Under the pieces are notes generated by a model, which saw only the letters and a list, made by a program, of their open reading frames with translations, searched no databases and was not told where the DNA came from. Shown here piece after piece: positions 8,551 through 19,200 of a stretch of 64,000 nucleotides of DNA. The position numbers were made by a program, and so were the translations under genes. The DNA is from Streptomyces sp. ISL-87 (GTDB taxonomy: Bacteria; Actinomycetota; Actinomycetes; Streptomycetales; Streptomycetaceae), in NCBI RefSeq assembly GCF_018614095.1, contig NZ_JAGGOY010000076.1, positions 52,504-116,503 on the forward strand, written 5' to 3'. Position 1 is the first letter of the stretch, and the number at the start of each line of letters is the position of its first letter.

Positions 8551-9903
8551 TCACAGCCGCAGCAGGATGGTGTCGGGGTCCTCCACAAGTGCGCCCAGTG
8601 CGGTGAGGAAGGCCGCGGCCTCGGCGCCGTCACACACCCGGTGGTCGAACGCGCAGGTGAGCTTCGCAGTGGGCCGTACGACGAGCCGGTCGCCGTCCAC
8701 GACGTGGGGGCGGGGACGGATGGCCCCCACGCCGAGGATCGCCGCTTCGGGGTGGTTGACGACCGGCACGCCCTCGTCCAGGCCGAGTGCGCCGAAGTTG
8801 GAGACCGTGAAGGTGGAGCCGGTCAGCTCGCGGGGGGTGAGCGTGCCCACGCGCGCCCCGTCCGCCAGCCGCGCCAGTTCCTGGGCGAGCCGCACGGTCG
8901 ACAGGTCCTGGGCATCGCGCACCACGGGCACGACCAGGCCGCGCGGTGTGGCCGTGCCGATGCCCAGGTGCACCGCGTCGTACGTACGGACCACGGGGCC
9001 GTCCTGGACGTACGTGGCGTTGAGCCGGGGGTGTCCGCGCAGCGTGAGCGTCAGGAGCCGCAGCAGGAGGGCGAAGGGCGTGGCGGCGCTCTCTGCGTCC
9101 CGTGCGCGCAGCCTGTCGCGCAGAGCGAGCAGGCGGGAGAAGTCGACGGTGAGGGAGCAGTGGGCGTCCGGGATCTCCCGGCGTGCACGCTCCATGTGTG
9201 CTGCCGTGCGTGCGCGGATGCCGCGCACGGGGATCGAACGGGTCCCGGGTTCGCTGCCGCCGTCCCCGGCAGTGCCCGTGCTGAGGGAAGCCGCCGCCGC
9301 GTGGACGTCCGTGCGGGTGATGGTGCCCTCCGGACCCGAGCCGGCGCCCAGCACGGCCAGGTCCACCCCGAGCCTGCGGGCGAGATGCCGTACGGGTGGC
9401 TTGGCGCGGGGGCGCCCGGTGTCGGTCGGCACGGTGGACGGCGAACGGCGGGGAGCGGGGCGTCTGCGGACCGCGCGCCGCCCGGTGTCCGTCCCCGCGC
9501 TCGTGCCGTATCCGACGAGCACCGGTCCGGAATCAGCGCCGGTACGGTCGGCACTGACCGCGCCGGCGGCCGTGTCCGGCCCGGCGCTCGTGGCCGCGCT
9601 CGGGTCCTCGGCGACGCCCGGTCCCCTGCCGGTGCCCGCGGGCGCCCCGCTGTCGATGAAGATCAGCGGTGTGCCCACCAGCAGGGTCCGTCCCGGCTCA
9701 CCGCGCCGTTCCACGACGGTCCCGGCGTACGGGGACGGGATCTCCACCTCGGCCTTGGCCGTCTCCAGGACGCACAGCGGCTGGTTGACGGTGACGGTGT
9801 CCCCCGGCACCACCAGCCATTCGACGATGGTCGCGTCGAGCAGCCCCTCGCCCAAGTCGGGCACGAGGAACTCTCGGATCGTGCGGTCGGCGGCGTCAGT
9901 CAT
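8551..9903 (-). CDS. 2-oxoacid dehydrogenase E2, dihydrolipoamide acyltransferase
   Basis: 450 residues. Order: lipoyl domain (residues 10-85; lipoyl-lysine in 'VLETAKAEVEIPS'), Ala/Thr/Pro-rich linker, peripheral E3/E1-binding domain ('VRHLARRLGVDLAVLGAG', about 165-195), and catalytic acyltransferase domain ending with the H-x3-D-G signature 'FDHRVCDGAEAAAF'. It transfers the acyl group made by E1 to CoA. The start ATG overlaps the end of the E1beta gene by eight bases, so the two are translationally coupled. The E3 lipoamide dehydrogenase gene is absent and must be supplied from elsewhere in the genome. Subunit arrangement fits the branched-chain type. Confidence 0.92.
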   Translation of the reverse strand: MTDAADRTIREFLVPDLGEGLLDATIVEWLVVPGDTVTVNQPLCVLETAKAEVEIPSPYAGTVVERRGEPGRTLLVGTPLIFIDSGAPAGTGRGPGVAEDPSAATSAGPDTAAGAVSADRTGADSGPVLVGYGTSAGTDTGRRAVRRRPAPRRSPSTVPTDTGRPRAKPPVRHLARRLGVDLAVLGAGSGPEGTITRTDVHAAAASLSTGTAGDGGSEPGTRSIPVRGIRARTAAHMERARREIPDAHCSLTVDFSRLLALRDRLRARDAESAATPFALLLRLLTLTLRGHPRLNATYVQDGPVVRTYDAVHLGIGTATPRGLVVPVVRDAQDLSTVRLAQELARLADGARVGTLTPRELTGSTFTVSNFGALGLDEGVPVVNHPEAAILGVGAIRPRPHVVDGDRLVVRPTAKLTCAFDHRVCDGAEAAAFLTALGALVEDPDTILLRL

Positions 9904-10879
9904 TGCTGTACCCGAAGGACCGGTCGATGCTGTCGAGCAACCGGTCGACGCCCGGAAGCCATGCCTTCTCCCATCGTGCGGGTGGATACGGAGTGTCGAA
10001 TCCCGTGACCCTCAGCACGGGGGCCTCCAGGTCCCAGAACAGTTCCTCCTGCACCCTGGCCGCAATCTCCGCTCCAAGTCCCAGGGTGCGCGGGCCCTCG
10101 TGCAGCACGACGCAGCGCCCGGTGCGGGTCACCGAGGCGGCGATCGTTGGGAAGTCGAGGGGGGCCAGGGAGCGCAGGTCGACCACTTCCAGCTCCCAGC
10201 CGTACTCGCGCCGGGCGGTCTCCGCGGCGTCGAGCGCGGTGCCGACGGTGCCGCCGTAGGCGACCACCGTGACGTCCGTACCGCTGCGGCGGACCAGTGC
10301 CTGGTCCAGACGCGCCGCAGGCGCCTCGGCCGTCTCGTCACCGCTCTGCCAGTAGCGCCGCTTGGGCTCCAGGAAGATCACCGGGTCGTCACAGTCGATG
10401 GACTGCCGAAGCAGGGCATGGGCGTCCGCAGCCGTCGCGGGCGTCACCACCCGCAGCCCCGCCGTGTGCACCCAGAACGACTCGGTGGACTCCGAGTGGT
10501 GCTCCACCGCGCCGATGCCGCCGAAGGACGGGACGCGCAGGGTGACGGGCACCGAGAGCTGCCCGCGGGTGCGGTTGCGGTACTTGGCCAGGTGGCTGAC
10601 TATCTGGTCCAGTGCGGGATAGGTGAACCCGTCGAACTGGATCTCGGGCACCGGACGCAGTCCCCGCATCGCCATGCCCAGGGCCACTCCGACGATCGCC
10701 GACTCGGCGAGCGGTGTGTCGAAGCAGCGCTGGGAGCCGAACCTCTCGGCGAGGCCCTCGGTCACCCGGAAGACTCCGCCTTGGCGCGCCACGTCCTGAC
10801 CGAAGACGACGACCCGCTCGTCCTCCGCCATGGCCTCGCGCAGCGCCGTGTTGATCGCTTCCACCATGGTCGCAGCCAC
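9896..10879 (-). CDS. 2-oxoacid dehydrogenase E1 beta subunit (branched-chain type)
   Basis: 327 residues, transketolase-like pyrimidine-binding plus C-terminal domain. Seen: 'VVVFGQDVARQGGVFRVTEG', 'RCFDTPLAESAIVGVALGMA' (conserved Glu for TPP activation), 'FGGIGAVEHHSESTESFWVH' with the HHSxxxE-type active-site loop, and 'VVLHEGPRTLGLGAEIAA'. The 'EIQFDGFTYPALDQI' block favours the branched-chain over the pyruvate class. It follows the E1alpha stop by three bases and overlaps the E2 start, forming a tight E1alpha-E1beta-E2 unit. Confidence 0.93.
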   Translation of the reverse strand: MAATMVEAINTALREAMAEDERVVVFGQDVARQGGVFRVTEGLAERFGSQRCFDTPLAESAIVGVALGMAMRGLRPVPEIQFDGFTYPALDQIVSHLAKYRNRTRGQLSVPVTLRVPSFGGIGAVEHHSESTESFWVHTAGLRVVTPATAADAHALLRQSIDCDDPVIFLEPKRRYWQSGDETAEAPAARLDQALVRRSGTDVTVVAYGGTVGTALDAAETARREYGWELEVVDLRSLAPLDFPTIAASVTRTGRCVVLHEGPRTLGLGAEIAARVQEELFWDLEAPVLRVTGFDTPYPPARWEKAWLPGVDRLLDSIDRSFGYSND

Positions 10880-10882
10880 GGC

Positions 10883-11950
10883 TCACTCCTTCCGGGACAG
10901 TTCGGCGAGCAGCTGCCCGGACTGCTCCAGCAGATCCTTCGTCGGCTCGTGCAGTACGTGGGCGAACAACTCGGTGGGCGGCACGTCGGGAGCGTCGAAC
11001 ACGCCGTCCCGCAGCTCGGCGCACATCCGGGCTGCCTTGTCCCGTGCACGCTCCTCGACCTCCTCGTGCCACAGGCCCCGGTGGGTGAGGTAGCGCCGGT
11101 AGCGGGGCAACGGGTCGAGCCGCTCCCAGTGGTCGACCTCGTCCTGCGTGCGGTACCGGGTCGGGTCGTCGGAGGTGGTGTGGGGAGCGAGCCGGTAGGT
11201 GACCGCCTCGATGAGGGTCGGTCCGCCGCCCGACCTGGCCCGGGCGGCGGCCTGTTCGGTCACCGCCCGGCAGGCGAGGACGTCGTTTCCGTCGACCCGT
11301 ACGCCCGGCATGCCGTAACCGATCGCCTTGTGTGCGAGGGAGGGGGCTCGTGTCTGCTCGGAGAGGGGCACGGAGATCGCCCACTGGTTGTTCTGGATGT
11401 AGAACACACACGGTGCCGCCTTCACGGCGGCGAAGTTCAGCGCCTCGTGCACGTCTCCCTCACTCGTCGCGCCGTCCCCGATGAAGGCGACGGTCAGGGA
11501 GTCCTCGCCGAGCCTGGGCGCCGCCATGGCCGCACCGACGGCGTGCAGGGCGTGCGTACCGATGGGGATGGACATCGCCGCGCAGGCGTGCTCGGGAAAG
11601 CCCCAGCCGCCGTGCCAGGTACCGCGCCACACCGCACCGACCGCGGAGGCGGGAATCCCGCGCATCAGGAACAGGCCGAGCTCGCGGTACTGCGGGAAGA
11701 GCCAGTCGTCGTTGCGCAGGGCGGCGGCGCAGCCGACCTGGGCCGCTTCCTGCCCCCTGCACGAGGGGTACAGGGCCAGCTGTCCCTGCCGCTGGAGGTT
11801 GACGAACTCCGTGTCCACGGCGCGGGTGACGACCATCCATTCGTACAGTTCGGTCAGTTCCTCCGGTGACAGCGTGACGTCGAACTGCGGGTGGTCAACC
11901 GGCATGCCCTCAGGGGTGATGAGAGCGACCGGCTGCGGGTCGAAGTCCAT
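10883..11950 (-). CDS. 2-oxoacid dehydrogenase E1 alpha subunit (branched-chain type)
   Basis: 355 residues. It binds thiamine diphosphate through 'IGDGATSEGDVHEALNFAAV' ending in 'IQNNQWAIS' (the GDG...NN motif), and carries the family block 'GMPGVRVDGNDVLACRAV' and the phosphorylation-loop-like 'YRLAPHTTSDDPTRY' typical of BCKDH. It decarboxylates branched 2-oxoacids (from Val, Leu, Ile) and passes the acyl group to E2. First of the three-gene unit; 96 bases separate it from the FAD monooxygenase gene upstream. A dedicated copy in an NRPS cluster suggests supply of isobutyryl-, isovaleryl- or 2-methylbutyryl-CoA. Confidence 0.93.
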   Translation of the reverse strand: MDFDPQPVALITPEGMPVDHPQFDVTLSPEELTELYEWMVVTRAVDTEFVNLQRQGQLALYPSCRGQEAAQVGCAAALRNDDWLFPQYRELGLFLMRGIPASAVGAVWRGTWHGGWGFPEHACAAMSIPIGTHALHAVGAAMAAPRLGEDSLTVAFIGDGATSEGDVHEALNFAAVKAAPCVFYIQNNQWAISVPLSEQTRAPSLAHKAIGYGMPGVRVDGNDVLACRAVTEQAAARARSGGGPTLIEAVTYRLAPHTTSDDPTRYRTQDEVDHWERLDPLPRYRRYLTHRGLWHEEVEERARDKAARMCAELRDGVFDAPDVPPTELFAHVLHEPTKDLLEQSGQLLAELSRKE

Positions 11951-12046
11951 GAGGTGCTCCTGTGGAAAGTGCGGAAACGGGTGCTCCCGCGGGTGGGCGC
12001 GTGTGTGCCCACCCGCGAGCCGGCCATCAGCGGTCCCGGGGTGTGG

Positions 12047-13222
12047 TCAGCCCAGAGGGGGCCAGGTGAGGACCGCTTCGTTCTGCCCGGTGAGCTTGGA
12101 CAGCGGTACGAACCGCGTGTAGAGGTCACGGGCGAGGGCGGGGAAGAGGCCCTCCAACTGCTCGGTCTCGCTCAACGCACGTGCCGCGGCGACCAGTCCC
12201 TCCGTCCGCGGCCTGCGCTCGTCCTCGTAGCCGCGCAGCGCCGCGACCGGATCCGCTGTCGCGCGCAGGTGCTGGGCAAGGACCACGGCGTCCTCGATGG
12301 CCAGCGCCGCCCCCTGGCCCAGACTCACGAGCATCGGGTGGGCCGCGTCGCCGAGCAGGGTCGTGCGCCCGGCGCCCCACCGCTGGAGGAACGGGCGGTC
12401 CTGGGCAGTGATGCGGACGATCGATTCCTCGGGGGTGGTGCGGATCGCCTCCCGCACCTCGTCGGCCCACCCCGCGAAGATGCCCTCAAGCCCTGCCTTG
12501 CCGCGCCGCAGGTGTCCGGAGGCACCCGGGGGCACGTTCTTCGTCGCCCACCAGTAGGCGCGGCCACGGCCGATGTCGGCGAGGCCGAAGCGCTGTCCAC
12601 GCCCCCAGTAGTGCGCTGCGTAGCCCTTGCTCATCCGCGGATGGGTGAAGGGCACCGTGGCCAGCCAGCACGCGTAGTTGCCGGGCCGCGGTTCATCGGT
12701 GCCCGCCACCTGCCTGCGAATCGCCGAGTTGAAGCCGTCCGCTCCGATCAGGACGTCGCCCGAAACGGTCCTACCGTCCGCGAAGGTGACCTCGACCCCG
12801 TCCTCACCGCTGACGAACCCGGCTGCCGTGGCCCCGAATTCGATGGAGCTCTCGTCGCCGAGCGCGTCCAGCAGCGTCTGTTGGAGGTCGGCCCGGTGTA
12901 CGGCGTAGTTCGAGGCCCCCAACCGGTCCGAGAGCTCACGGAACGGCATGCTCCTGATCGGACGGCCGCGCCGGGTGAGGAACTTGAGTTCGTCGAAGAC
13001 CTCGGCACGCTTGTCGAGCCCCGGGGCGATGTCGATGTCGAGGGTGCGCAGCGCCAGGACCGCGTTGCACATCAACGACACCGCCGTGGTGCCCGGCCGC
13101 AGTTCGGGAGCCCGCTCGAAGACCTGTACCTCGACGCCTGCGCGGCGCAGTGTCGCGGCGGCTGCGAGGCCGCCGATGCCCGCTCCGATGACAAGCGCCT
13201 TGCGCGGGGGGTGCTGCGTCAT
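12047..13222 (-). CDS. FAD-dependent monooxygenase (group A; candidate ring-modifying oxygenase)
   Basis: 391 residues of the p-hydroxybenzoate-hydroxylase-like class: 'LVIGAGIGGLAAAATLRRAG' (Rossmann GxGxxG, residue 10), 'DVLIGADGFNSAIRR' (DG motif) and 'TLLGDAAHPMLVSLGQGAA' (GD motif binding FAD ribityl). No signal peptide. Start ATG overlaps the NRPS stop by four bases (ATGA), so it is translationally coupled to the synthetase and almost certainly tailors its product. In legonmycin, pyrrolizixenamide and azetidomonamide pathways a monooxygenase of this class performs Baeyer-Villiger-type ring contraction or rearrangement of a cyclised dipeptide; the same job is inferred here, not shown. 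Confidence 0.9.
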   Translation of the reverse strand: MTQHPPRKALVIGAGIGGLAAAATLRRAGVEVQVFERAPELRPGTTAVSLMCNAVLALRTLDIDIAPGLDKRAEVFDELKFLTRRGRPIRSMPFRELSDRLGASNYAVHRADLQQTLLDALGDESSIEFGATAAGFVSGEDGVEVTFADGRTVSGDVLIGADGFNSAIRRQVAGTDEPRPGNYACWLATVPFTHPRMSKGYAAHYWGRGQRFGLADIGRGRAYWWATKNVPPGASGHLRRGKAGLEGIFAGWADEVREAIRTTPEESIVRITAQDRPFLQRWGAGRTTLLGDAAHPMLVSLGQGAALAIEDAVVLAQHLRATADPVAALRGYEDERRPRTEGLVAAARALSETEQLEGLFPALARDLYTRFVPLSKLTGQNEAVLTWPPLG

Positions 13223-16200
13223 TTCCCACTCCTCTTCGACGGCCGCCTCCGGCCCGGTTGGCCGGCCGTCATCACCTGAACCAGGTTCTCGGCGACGACG
13301 TTCACGTGCGGTTCCTCCAGGAGCACCAGGTGGTCACCGGGGACGTCGACCACCTGGAGCCGTCCCGTGGTCAGCTCGCCCCAGCCGTTGGTGGGGTCCG
13401 TGTGCAGGCTCTGCGCGGCCCCGTGCATCGGCTGGAGGATCTCCGGCAGTTCCGAGGTCGCACGGAGCAGCACCACGTCCCCGTCGGCCGGTTCGGGCCG
13501 GTAGGTGAGGATCGCCTGCCAGTGCGCCCTGAACATCTCGAACAGGCGGCGCACGGTGGTGCGTGAGCTGCCCGCCGGCAGGACGCCCTCCTGGGTGGCC
13601 CGTTCGACGATGAAGTCGAACTTCGCCTCCTCCTCCAGGCCGTCCGGCAGCGAGACCACCGGTGCGGTGCCGCCGCGCCCCATCCACAGCAGCTCCCAGA
13701 AGAACCATTCCAGCAGCGAGTGGTCGGCAACGTCGGGCCGCTCCCCCTGCTTGACGGCGATCGGGTCGATAAGCACGGTGCCGTGCAAGGCGTCCGGGTC
13801 GCTGCGCCGCAGCTGTCGCGCCATCTCGAAAGCGATGAAGCCGCCGAAGGACCATCCTCCGATCACGTAGGGCCCTTCGGGGCACACGCGCCGCACGGCC
13901 TCCAGGTAGACCGCCGCCATCTCGGGGATCGAGCTGAGGGGCTCGGTGCCCGCCACGGTCCCCGACGCCTGGAGCGCGTAGACCGGCTGGTCCTGCGGCA
14001 GGTGACGGGCGAGGCGTACGTAGCACAGCACATGGCCGCCCAGCGGGTGGACCAGGAACAGCGGCGGCTTGTCGCCCTCGGTGCGGATCGGCACGACCGG
14101 GTCGAACCGGGCCTCGGAGCCGCTGCCCCGCAGGTGCTGTGCCAGACCGGCGACGGTGGGGGCGGCGACGAACGCGGAGAGCGGGACGTTGACGCCGTAG
14201 CGCTTCTCGATCGTCATCACCAGCCGCATCGCGGTCAGTGACGTGCCTCCGACGTCGAAGAAGTTGTCCCGGACGCCCACCGTGGGCAGTTCCAGCAGTT
14301 CTGCCAGGATGCCCACCAGTGCCTTCTCGTGCTCGTCGGCGGGCGGGGTGGCGTCCGACGACGGAACGGCCAGCGGCATGCGGCGCAGCAGTGCGTCGTC
14401 CCGCTTGCCGCTGGGCGTCAGGGGCAGGCTCGCCAGCCACTCCAGGTGCGCGGGCATCATGTAGTCCGGCAGCACCGCGCGCAGTCGGCTGCGCACCTCG
14501 TCCAGGTCCACGACGTCGGCGTCGCCGACGAGGAAAGCCGCGAGGAACGCGTCTCCGCTCTCCCGGCGCCGGGACACCACCGCCACCTCGCGGATACCGG
14601 ACGCGGCCTGCTCCTCGGCGAGCTTGGAGAAGGCGAGTTCCACCTCGGCCAGCTCGACCCGGAAGCCGCGCACCTTGACCTGGGAGTCGGCGCGGCCGAG
14701 CCAGACGAGGTTGCCATCGGGCATGACCCGGGCCAGGTCGCCCGTGCGGTACAGACGGGCGCCCGGCTCACCGGACGGGTCCGGGACGAACCGCTGCTCG
14801 GTCAGGTCGGGGCGGTTGCGGTAGCCGTGGGCCAGGCATACCCCTCCGACGTAGATCTCGCCCTTCGCGCCCGGCGGCACCGGCCGCATCAGGCCGTCGA
14901 GCAGGTGCAGCTCGATCCCGTCCACGGGCACGCCGACGGGCGGCAGGTCGGGGAAGAGGGCCGGGTCGCCGGTCATCGTGTGATGGGTCAGCAGGTGGGT
15001 CTCGGTGGGTCCGTACTGGTTCTCCAGGACCGTGTCCGGCCGCGCCGCGCAGAACTGGCGGATCTCGTCGGTGATCCTCAGCTGCTCTCCGGAGGAGATG
15101 ACCACCCGCAGGGCAGCGGGGCGGATGCCCAGCGCCTGGGAGGTCTCCGCGAGCTGCTGGAGCGCGACGTAGGGCATGAAGACCCGCTCCACCTCCTCGC
15201 GGTCCAGAAGCCGCAGCAGGGCCGGCATGTCCTTCCGCTCGTCCTCGGCGATCAGCTGCAGGGTGCCGCCGCCGCACAGCGTGGAGTAGATCTCCTGGAA
15301 CGCCACGTCGAAGCTGAGCGGTGCGAACTGGAGGGTCTTGCCTCCGGCCGCTCCGCTGGCCGAGGGGATCTGCCACTCCTGGTAGTTGGCAAGCACGCGG
15401 TGCGGGAGTTCGACGCCCTTGGGTTCGCCGCTGGATCCGGAGGTGAACAGCAGGTAGGCGACAGTCTCGCCGGTGATGTCCGGCAGGTCCGGCCCGCCCC
15501 CGGGCGCCGGCTCTGCGGCGAGCAGGTCGGCGACGTACAACAGCCGGGAGGAGTCCTCGAAGAGGTGCGCGTGCGCCTCGTGCGTGAGGATCCGTACCGG
15601 ATCGGCCTGCGCGACCATCGCCGCGAGCCTGGCCGGCGGATAGGTCACGTCGAGCGGGACGCAGGTGGCGCCTGCCTTCCCGACGCCCAGGACGGTCGCC
15701 AGTGTTTCGGGAGAGCGGTCCATGGCGATGCCGACGGTCGATCCGGGCCGTGCTCCGGCGCCGCTCAGGCCTTGGGCGATTCGATTCGCCGCCTCGTCGA
15801 GCCGGGCGTACGTCCACTGCCGTGTTCCGCAGGACACCGCGATCGCGTCCGGAGTGGCTGCGACGTGCTCGTCGATGCGCCGTACGACGTCCTTGGGAGG
15901 CTCGCCGGGGGTGCGGTGCTCGGCGTCGGTCCGCAGTACCGCCTCGGTCGGCGAGACGCGCAGGAAGCCGAAATCGGCCGGCTCCTCGGGGTGTTCGGTC
16001 ATCTGCCGGAGAATGGCCAGGTACGTCTGGCCGATGCTCTCCACCTGCGATGCGGAGAAAGTGCGCCCGTCACAGTCCATCCGCAGCCAGAGGCGTTCGT
16101 CCACCGGGTCGGTGACCGCGTTAACCAGGATCTTGAAGTTCGTCTCCTCCCACGTCCTGAAGTCGGTCAGTTCCATGTCGGTGCCCTCGAAGAGCGAGCT

Positions 16201-19200
16201 GAGGACGTGCGGGTTGACGTAGTTGAAGGCCGTCTCGAAGACGACGTCGCCACCGCGGTCCTCCTGGATCGCGCTGAGCGGGTAGTGACGGTGGGGGTGG
16301 CTGTCCTGCTCCTGCTGGTACACCTCGCGCGCCGAGTCGATCCAGCTGCGCGGCCGGGTGTCGAGGCGCAGCGGCAGCGTCTCCAGGAAGAGCCCGGTGA
16401 TCCTCTCGGCGTCGGCCGTCTCCGGCCGGCCGCCGGTGACGAGACCGGTGGTGATGTCCTGTGTGTCGGAGAACAGCCGCAGGGTCAGGCAGTGGGCGGC
16501 AAGCAGCAGGGACTTGACGGGCAGGCCGTGGGTGCGCGCCAGGTGGCCCAGCTCTGTACCGAGGCCGTCCGGCAGTTCCACCTGGTGGTGGATGACGCCC
16601 TCGCCGCCTGCGGGCTCGTGGGGCCTCAGTCCGTCGATCTGGGCCAGTTCGACGCCGGTGAGCAGCCGTTGCCAGTACCGCTTGGTCTCCTCGGAGGCGA
16701 GGGCCCGCCGTTCCTCGCGTACGTAGAGGGCGGGAGAAGGCAGTTGTCCGGACGAGACGGCTTCGACAGGACGGCCGGCGTGGTGGAGGTAGTCCTGCAG
16801 CAGTTCGCGAACGAGGGTGGCCACGCTCCAGCCGTCCAGTATCGCGTGGTGGAAGCTGAACACCAGCTCCACGGTGTCGTCGTCCAGGACATGCGCGCGG
16901 AAGAGGTAGAGCGGCGGCCTGTCCAGCCGGTATGCGTGGTACCTCCGCTCCTCGATGTGCCGGGCGATCTCCGCCTGCGCCTCCTGGTCACCCAGGTTTC
17001 GCAGATCTGCGATCTCCAGCCCGCCGACGGCCTCCCGGTGGACGAGTTGAAGGGGCTCGGAGAATCCGCCGAGGTCGAACGCGGAGCGCATCACGGGGTG
17101 GCGTCGCACCAGGTCGTCGAAGGCACTGCGCAGCGCCTTCTCGTTCCAGGCCGTCTTGAGGGAGTAGCGGAAGACGTCGTGGTACACGGCCGTCCTCTCG
17201 TGCTCCCGGCTGTGGTAGAGCAGGCCGAGGTGCAGCCGGGTCGCCGGGTAGGCGTCCACCAGACCCGCCAGTCGGGCGCGGTCGACTCCGGACACCAGTG
17301 CGAACGGCTCCAGCGGTGCGTCCCGCACGTCCGGTGACGAAGTGGTCGCGCGGGCGGCGAGCGCCGCCACGGTGGGGTTGCGGACCATGTCGGCCAGGGT
17401 GAAGTGGATGCCAGCGCGGCGCGCCTCGGCCTGGATGCGAAGCATCAGGATCGAGTCGCCGCCCAGGGAGTAGTAGTCCTGGTCGACTCCGACCTCCTCG
17501 ATTCCCAGCACCGCCCCCCAAGCCGCCGCGATCTTCGCCTCGATCTCGTTGGCGGGTGCTGCTGCTCCGCCGTCCGCTTCGACGGCGGGGTCGGGCAGCC
17601 TGCCGCGGTCGGCCTTCCCGTTCGCCGTGAGGGGTATCGAGTCGATCCGGACGAAGAATGCGGGAACCATGAACTCCGGCAGGGAGTCGAGCAGTTGGGG
17701 CCGTAGGTCGGTGAGTTCCGCTCCCTCGTCCGCCACGTAGTAGCCCACCAGATGGGTGCCCCGGGAGGGTGTGGTCCGGTCCACCACGATGGCGTCCCTG
17801 ACGCCGGCCAAGGCCGTCAGGTGATTGCGTACCTCGCCGAGTTCCACCCGGCTTCCGCGGATCTTGACCTGGTCGTCGAGCCTGCCCAGGTACTCGAGGG
17901 CGCCGTCCGCGAGCCACCGCGCGCGGTCCCCGGTGCGGTACATCCGCTCGCCTGCAGTGAACGGGTCGTCGACGAACGCCGCGGCGTCCAGATCGGGCCG
18001 GCCCAGGTAGCCGCGTGCCACGCCGACGCCCGAGATGCACAACTCACCGGGAACTCCGATGGGCTGGAGGTCGCCGTGAGCACCGACCACGTGGAGCCGG
18101 ATGTTGTCGATGGGCCGTCCGATCGGCACGCGCCGCGGTTCGTCGGCCGGGTCCGCCGGACAGTCGTAGTACGTGACGTCGACCGTCCCCTCGGTCGGAC
18201 CATAGAGATTGACGAGCCGTGGCGCCGAGGTGCCGGCCGCCGCGAAGACCTGGTTGAACCGGTGCACGTGTGCGGGCGTCAGCGCCTCACCGCTGCAGAA
18301 GACCAGGCGCAGGGCGGTGATCCCGTCCCGCAGCGCCGGGTCCTCTTCGAGCAGATCGAGAAAGGGGCCGAGCATCGAGGGCACGAAGTGGGCCACGCTC
18401 ACCCGGTGCGCCTGCATCGTCGTGAGGATGGCGCGGGGATCGCGCTCACCCCGGGGCGGGAGGAGTGCGAGTCCGGCGCCCGTGATCGACCACCAGAACA
18501 ACTCCCACACCGAAACGTCGAAGGTCGCCGGTGTCTTCTGCAGCAGGACGTCGCCGGAGCCGACCGGATAGCCGCGCTGCATCCACTCCAGCCGGTTCAC
18601 CACGGACCGGTGCTCGACCTGCACGCCCTTGGGCTGCCCCGTGGACCCCGAGGTGTAGATGACGTACGCGAGATCGTGCGGGCCTCCGGCAGGCACGAGC
18701 GGCGCGGGCTCGGCGCTCGGGCGCGGGGCGGCTTCCAGGCGGCGCACCGGTACGGTGTCGCCCACCACTCGTCCGGACACGGTGGTGCCCAGCAGTACGG
18801 ACTTGGCCCCGCTGTCGGTGAGCAGGAACCTGACCCGTTCCGCGGGATGGCTCGGGTCGACCGGTACGTACGCGGCGCCCGCCTTGAGCGCCGCCAGCAC
18901 TGCGACGACGAGTTGCGGGCCGCGCTCGACCGCCACGGCCACCCGGTCACCCGTGGTCACGCCGTCGCCCTGCAACTGGTGTGCGACGTGGTTCGCCCAG
19001 GCGTCCAGCTGAGCGAAGGTGAGCGAATCGGCGGGATCCTCCGCCATGACGGCCACCGCGTTCGGCGTCCTGGCCGCCTGCTTCTCGAAGAGAGCATGGA
19101 CCGTGGAGTCCCGCGTGTAGTCGGTCACCGGACCGCTGCCCACGGCGACCAGGGCGGCGCGCTCTGCGGCGCCGACCATGGATATCTCCGACAGGGGACG

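Noticed and set aside
8194..11869. Very long plus-strand open frames opposite the dehydrogenase genes
   Set aside because: Their translations are Arg/Gly/Val-rich antisense of E2, E1beta and E1alpha, with no homology and wrong codon bias. High-GC DNA gives such shadows routinely.
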